From: Eubacteriaceae bacterium
Lineage (GTDB): Bacteria > Bacillota > Clostridia > Peptostreptococcales > Anaerovoracaceae
Direction of reading: 5' to 3'
Assembly (NCBI GenBank): GCA_022652985.1
Contig: JALCRY010000002.1
Location: 49,185 to 113,184 of the forward strand
DNA: 64,000 nt
Under the pieces are notes generated by a model. The model ran no database searches, had not been told where the DNA came from, and worked only from the letters and a program-made list of their open reading frames with translations. The position numbers and the translations under genes are program-made. Each line of letters begins with the position of its first letter. Position 1 is the first letter of the stretch. This document shows, piece after piece, positions 60,350 through 64,000 of the stretch.

Positions 60350-63166
60350 TCATGTGCACCATTTGGCTATTTCCGCATAGAGACGCCTCGGATCGAACGG
60401 TTTGGAAATAAAGCTGTTCATACCCGCGTCCAGACACTTTCTGATATCCTCCGAATACGCATTGGCAGTAACGGCAATGATCGGTATCGTCTTTGCCTGA
60501 GGATGACTGCTCGCCCTGATCGCGGCTGTTGCCGCGCATCCGTCCATTACCGGCATCTGCATATCCATAAGTATAGCATCGTAAGCGCCTTCTTCCGATG
60601 CGATGAATTTCTCATAGGCGATCTGCCCGTTGTCTGCGGCATCTGATCTGATATCTGCCGAAGCCAGAAGCTGAGTCGCGATTTCCCTGTTGATCTCATT
60701 GTCTTCCGCCAGCAGAACTCTGAGCCCGCCAAACATATACTGCTGTCTGTCGTTATATGCCGGCACATCCGCACTGTCCCGCGCCTTGTCAACGGTAAAA
60801 GGCAGATCTACGGTGAATGTCGTGCCTTCGTTCTTTTTACTCTGTACCGCAATCGTGCCGCCCATCAGCTCCGTCAGACGTTTGGCTATCGAGAGTCCCA
60901 ATCCGCTTCCGCCGCGTTCACGCGCCGTCTCCGGACTCTCCTGCTCGAAAGGCTTAAACAGACGCCCCATAAGTTCCTCCGACATGCCGCAGCCAGTATC
61001 AGCGACAACGAACCTGATCATTACTGCATCATCACCGCGCGGTTCTTCCGTCACGGTCAGGCTGACACTGCCTGCGTCAGTGAATTTATAAGCATTCGAA
61101 ACCAGATTCACGAGTATCTGATCGATACGCAGAGGATCGCCTATCAGCGATTTATGTTCTGTAAAATCATTGACCGCAAAATCGACATTCTTCTCGGCAA
61201 ACTGCACGCCGTATATCGAAGCGATCATATCTACTGTCTCCGTCAGATCGAACGGCTCGGAGCCGATCTGTATCTTATCGCTTTCTATCGCGGACATATC
61301 CAGCACGTCATTGATAATGCTGATCAGCACATGTGACGAGTTGGCTATCTTGCCGAGATATTCCTTCATCTTTTCCGGCTCTTCCGTATGATCCTCGGCT
61401 ATGGACGCAATGCCGACTATGGCGTTCATCGGCGTTCTTATCTCATGACTCACACGCGACAGGAACTCGCTTTTGGCCGCATTGGCTCTGTCGGCCGCTT
61501 CGACCGCGGCTGCCAGCTCTTCGTTCTTCCGGCTGATCGTCATAAAATTGCGTTTGCGGTACCTGGCCAGTAATCCGAGGGCGGCAATACCAGCGAGCAT
61601 GACCATGATCCCCGCCGTTGCCAGAGGATGTGTGTAAATGAAACCTACCAGCGAGATATTCGAATTATCTTCCTGAGTATTGTCCTGCACTGCCTGTTCC
61701 GCAAAATCGCCCTGGACGCTGCCGGCGGCTTTGTTCAGTATCGTAAACAGTAATGTCGGGTCGCGGTCCGCTACTCCAACGGCGAATTTGATCGTATACT
61801 GCGGCATGATCGTCGCAGTCAGGCGGTTTCTCACATCGCTGTCCGCCAGAGTCCTCGCGCTGTACGCGTAGTAATACGCGGCATCGGCTTTTCCGGCGGC
61901 AACTGCTTCCGCGCATTCTTTAACGGTGTCGAACGTAACGACGCGGTCCGCTTCTTCTATGCTCTGCTGATATATTTTTTTGCCGCTGCTCAACTTCAGC
62001 ACCGCAACTATCTTATTCCTGCCTTTAGAATTTTTTCTGGTAATTTTGGAAATCGGCGTCGAAAGGTAATAATCCGTCAGCCTGTATCCGTTCTGCTCTG
62101 CGGTATAATAATCCACGACCGCATCTATCTGTACATCCGCCTTCCCGTTATTCACATATTTAAAGTAATCGGCCCGGCTTTCCGTATTTATGATTTTGAA
62201 TTTGAGCCCCGTGCGGTTTTCGATCTCCCTGAAAATATCCGGCAGGATTCCTCTGGCCTCGCCGTCCACGAAATATGAATACGGATTCCTGTCCGGATTA
62301 ATGACCGCCGTATATACTGTTCCTTTTTTCTGAGAGTGCTTTATGAATTTTCTTTCCGCCGCCGTGAATGATATTTCATCGCCGGTATCTGCTTTATAGT
62401 ACTCATTCCAGAGTTCCAACCTCCATCCCGGCGAGTTTTCATCCATTTGCCTGATGGCGCTGTTCACCTGCTTCAGCAGTTCTTTGTCGTTTTTACGTAC
62501 CATAACATAGAAATCCGAAGCGTCGAACTCATCATATATCCATTCATTATTTATCTGCCTGAGGTTGCTGGTAACCAGCGCATCTACTTTCTTTCCCTTC
62601 CGGAGCGCGCTCGTCATCGAATCAGTATCATTGAAATAGACAGGTTTGTATGAAAAGCCCTTCTTGGCGGCATATTTTTTAAAAGCCTCATTTCTGCTGC
62701 TCCCGCGCAGAAGCCCTACGCGCATGCCGTTGTATGTCGCATAATCGCCAGCAATGATCTTGTCATTGCCGCTTTTGACAGTAAGGATAACTGAGCTGGT
62801 TCCTATCGGCCGATCCGAGAAAGCGAAATACTTTTCACGCTCAGGAGTTTTCTGTGCCGATGTCAAGACGTCGATCCTGCCGTCCTTCAGCATCTCCTGC
62901 ATCTCCTGCCAGCTCTTATCATATCCGACGTATTTATATTTCCAGTTGGTATACCGGCCCATATTCTGCAGGAAATCATAACCATACCCGCTCTTCGTGC
63001 CGTCTTTCGCAATCATGTGATATCCCGAGAATTCAAAAAAACCGACACGTACCGTCTTCATCTTTGACGCCGCATCAGCATGCACCGGAATCATTAAACA
63101 TATTATCAGTATTGCAAGCAAACCCGCAAATGCGATGTCAATGCACCGTCTGAACTTCATGCTCAC
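60350..63166 (-). CDS. BvgS-like hybrid histidine kinase with two periplasmic-binding domains
   Basis: The 938-aa sensor has a signal/anchor helix (about 9-31) and two tandem SBP_bac_3 Venus-flytrap domains outside the cell (about 37-257 and 280-495). A membrane helix (about 511-533) and a short coiled coil follow, then HisKA with His574 (SRVSHEIRTPMN), HATPase (GGSGLGLSIAKRL) and a receiver domain with Asp in LMDMQMPVMDG. There is no Hpt domain. Amino-acid-like ligands are the usual signal for such flytrap pairs. GTG start at 63166 with GGAGG eight bases upstream. Confidence 0.92.
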   Translation of the reverse strand: MSMKFRRCIDIAFAGLLAILIICLMIPVHADAASKMKTVRVGFFEFSGYHMIAKDGTKSGYGYDFLQNMGRYTNWKYKYVGYDKSWQEMQEMLKDGRIDVLTSAQKTPEREKYFAFSDRPIGTSSVILTVKSGNDKIIAGDYATYNGMRVGLLRGSSRNEAFKKYAAKKGFSYKPVYFNDTDSMTSALRKGKKVDALVTSNLRQINNEWIYDEFDASDFYVMVRKNDKELLKQVNSAIRQMDENSPGWRLELWNEYYKADTGDEISFTAAERKFIKHSQKKGTVYTAVINPDRNPYSYFVDGEARGILPDIFREIENRTGLKFKIINTESRADYFKYVNNGKADVQIDAVVDYYTAEQNGYRLTDYYLSTPISKITRKNSKGRNKIVAVLKLSSGKKIYQQSIEEADRVVTFDTVKECAEAVAAGKADAAYYYAYSARTLADSDVRNRLTATIMPQYTIKFAVGVADRDPTLLFTILNKAAGSVQGDFAEQAVQDNTQEDNSNISLVGFIYTHPLATAGIMVMLAGIAALGLLARYRKRNFMTISRKNEELAAAVEAADRANAAKSEFLSRVSHEIRTPMNAIVGIASIAEDHTEEPEKMKEYLGKIANSSHVLISIINDVLDMSAIESDKIQIGSEPFDLTETVDMIASIYGVQFAEKNVDFAVNDFTEHKSLIGDPLRIDQILVNLVSNAYKFTDAGSVSLTVTEEPRGDDAVMIRFVVADTGCGMSEELMGRLFKPFEQESPETARERGGSGLGLSIAKRLTELMGGTIAVQSKKNEGTTFTVDLPFTVDKARDSADVPAYNDRQQYMFGGLRVLLAEDNEINREIATQLLASADIRSDAADNGQIAYEKFIASEEGAYDAILMDMQMPVMDGCAATAAIRASSHPQAKTIPIIAVTANAYSEDIRKCLDAGMNSFISKPFDPRRLYAEIAKWCT

Positions 63167-63201
63167 ATCCGTATCCTCCCCGCAAAACCCGTTATAGAAT
63201 G

Positions 63202-63229
63202 ATTATAACATCGAGTCAATTTTTGTAAA
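63202..63229 (-). promoter_or_regulatory. Promoter of the BvgS-like kinase gene
   Basis: On the minus strand TTTACA (63229-63224), 16 bp and a perfect TATAAT (63207-63202) about 36 bases before the start codon. Confidence 0.6.
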
Positions 63230-63277
63230 TAGATAAAACATTTCCCGACAAAAGATAATATAATTCCATTTTTCCAG

Positions 63278-63306
63278 TTGACATACACCCCTCTTAATGA
63301 TATTAT
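63278..63306 (+). promoter_or_regulatory. Promoter of tRNA-Lys
   Basis: TTGACA (63278-63283), 17 bp and TATTAT (63301-63306), a near-consensus promoter 48 bases before the tRNA. Confidence 0.75.
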
Positions 63307-63353
63307 CTTTAATGCGCTGAAACGAGAAAAACCCCGTTCCGCGCCGGCAATAT

Positions 63354-63429
63354 GCACCAATAGCTCAGCTGGCAGAGCACCTGACTCTTAATCAGGGTGT
63401 CCAGGGTTCGAACCCCTGTTGGTGTACCA
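63354..63429 (+). tRNA. tRNA-Lys (anticodon CUU)
   Basis: A 76-nt cloverleaf can be folded. The acceptor is GCACCAA with TTGGTGT, then discriminator A and an encoded CCA. The D-arm contains AGCTCAGCTGGCAGAGC. The anticodon stem CCTGA / TCAGG has loop CTCTTAA and anticodon CTT at 63387-63389. The T-arm is CAGGGTTCGAACCCCTG. CUU reads the AAG lysine codon. Confidence 0.95.
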
Positions 63430-63435
63430 ATATGA

Positions 63436-63468
63436 AAAAACGAACGTCTTCATGGCGTTCGTTTTTTT
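63436..63468 (+). terminator. Terminator of tRNA-Lys
   Basis: ACGAACG / CGTTCGT arms, extended by A-T pairs, enclose a nine-base loop and run into seven T. Confidence 0.85.
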
Positions 63469-63484
63469 ATACTCGCCAGATCAG

Positions 63485-63502
63485 CAACAGGGGTTCGAAC
63501 CC
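63485..63502 (-). repeat. Inverted 18-bp copy of the tRNA-Lys T-arm
   Basis: The reverse complement of this segment equals the tRNA-Lys T-arm and part of its acceptor (GGGTTCGAACCCCTGTTG). The surrounding sequence does not fold into a second tRNA, so it is a fragment. Confidence 0.75.
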
Positions 63503-63506
63503 GATA

Positions 63507-63702
63507 CGGTCCTAGCCTTGTGAAGCAAATTCCTACACAACTGAACAATGGCAGGACCCATGCAAAGGTTTCCCGAAGCAGAGCGAGGCTGAAACCGACT
63601 GCTGCGGTCCTAGCCTTGTGAAGCAAATATCTGCATAGCCGAACAATGGCAGGACCCATGCAAAGGTTTCCCGAAGCGGAGCGAGGTTGAAACCGACTGC
63701 TA
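63507..63702. repeat. 98-bp tandem duplication
   Basis: Units 63507-63604 and 63605-63702 start CGGTCCTAGCCTTGTGAAGC and agree at most positions. Differences are clustered around the middle (TTCCTACACAACT against ATCTGCATAGCCG). Each unit contains inverted repeats GGTCCT / AGGACC and GGTTTC / GAAACC, so each can fold. No coding function is supported; the open minus-strand frames only reflect the repeat. Confidence 0.85.
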
Positions 63703-63723
63703 AGGGCTGAGCGTAAACGATTT

Positions 63724-63756
63724 GGTGCAAATTTGTCATTTCTGATAATTAGCACC
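63724..63756. repeat. Hairpin element 1
   Basis: GGTGC / GCACC arms around an A/T-rich 23-base interior. It resembles the element at 63846-63884 in arms and interior, so the two may be copies. The DNA between them (63757-63845) holds no gene I can support. Confidence 0.5.
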
Positions 63757-63845
63757 ACGTTTTACTGGGCTGCAGCGGTTGAGTGTGCGCTCAGCGAGCG
63801 AATGCACCTCCGCGCCGCAAGTGAGGGCCCGCAAACGTTGAAAAG

Positions 63846-63884
63846 GGTGGTGCCATTTTTGTGTTTTGAGAAATCTGCACCACC
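63846..63884. repeat. Hairpin element 2
   Basis: Perfect 8-bp arms GGTGGTGC / GCACCACC around an A/T-rich 23-base interior. Possibly ends of a small mobile or palindromic element. Confidence 0.55.
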
Positions 63885-63932
63885 ATAAGTCAAGTCCATA
63901 ATGTGGTGTAAATTGCATTCGGTCATCATTTC

Positions 63933-64000
63933 TTAAGCTGCTCTCAGCAAAGGAACCAGTTTTTCCCGTTCATCATAGTATTCTGTCATACTGAACACTC
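63933..64000 (-). CDS. Possible C-terminal end of a gene entering from the right
   Basis: A minus-strand frame is open from the window edge to a TAA at 63935-63933 and reads VFSMTEYYDEREKLVPLLRAA. The composition is protein-like, but 22 codons are too few to identify a family or to exclude chance. Confidence 0.3.
   Translation of the reverse strand, partial: VFSMTEYYDEREKLVPLLRAA

Noticed and set aside
63436..63468. LexA-like CGAACG...CGTTCG site after tRNA-Lys
   Set aside because: The spacing is wrong for a LexA box, and the T run shows it is a terminator hairpin.
63450..63758. Minus-strand ORFs with repeated LRETFAWVLPLF segments
   Set aside because: They only mirror the 98-bp tandem duplication and have no ribosome binding site or homology I can recognise.

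Overview
The window looks like chromosomal DNA of an anaerobic, Gram-positive member of the Clostridia (Eubacteriales). Supporting signs are a moderate GC content of roughly 50%, a lipoteichoic-acid-synthase-type gene, a CarD-family regulator, a YtrA-type GntR/ABC module, an ECF vitamin transporter, two thiolases, a Gram-positive-style type IV pilus operon, Bacillus-type LexA boxes and Shine-Dalgarno sites close to AGGAGG. I cannot assign a genus from sequence alone; a Family XIII / Anaerovoracaceae-like organism is a guess. Most genes lie on the minus strand.

Layout. 1-1.2 kb: the start of a minus-strand ATP synthase operon (AtpI-like, then atpB, cut by the left edge). 1.3-6.7 kb: a minus-strand run with glnS, a degenerate prepilin-peptidase-like membrane protein, yhbY, truA and dCMP deaminase, preceded by carD, a long leader hairpin and two very small ORFs. 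6.9-9.1 kb: an OmpR-type two-component system. 9.1-13.9 kb: purC, an acetyl-CoA acetyltransferase with a clear promoter and terminator, and a surE / isochorismatase-like / DUF2156 operon. 13.9-16.6 kb: a glyoxalase-like protein and a GntR(YtrA)-ABC-permease operon with a visible operator.

16.7-23.4 kb is a genome-maintenance and possible defence block, all minus strand. It holds a NUDIX hydrolase translationally coupled through a TTG start to an AT-rich 965-aa PLD-nuclease/SF2-helicase/DUF3427-like protein, followed 42 bp later by a Sir2 deacetylase. Upstream is the little-understood radical-SAM / DUF4130 DNA-repair pair, whose promoter carries two abutting LexA (SOS) boxes. 23.4-31.4 kb: a hybrid histidine kinase, an FAH-family enzyme, a patatin-like lipase, an ECF S-component divergent from a MocR/PdxR-like regulator that lacks the PLP lysine, and a nitroreductase. 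31.4-35.9 kb: a thioredoxin-fold lipoprotein without CxxC, an ArsR-regulated heavy-metal P-type ATPase with an unusual Ser/Gly/Cys insert, and a secreted FN3-like/NlpC-P60 protein.

35.9-43.1 kb is a complete minus-strand type IV pilus assembly operon (pilD-pilC-pilM-pilN-pilO-pilB-pilT) with no pilin gene inside it. Upstream is a 700-bp non-coding stretch with three copies of an unusual inverted-repeat pair and a 48-bp degenerate minisatellite. 43.8-63.2 kb: a second thiolase, an LTA-synthase-like protein, a nucleotidyltransferase/histidine-phosphatase fusion, an MFS carrier, a Na+/solute symporter, serS, a large glutamine synthetase, a UPF0182 membrane protein, a zinc-ribbon acidic protein, a small membrane protein and a BvgS-like hybrid sensor kinase. 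63.3-64 kb: tRNA-Lys(CUU) with its own promoter and terminator, then a repeat-rich stretch with an inverted tRNA fragment, a 98-bp tandem duplication and two hairpins, which may be the scar of an integrated element.
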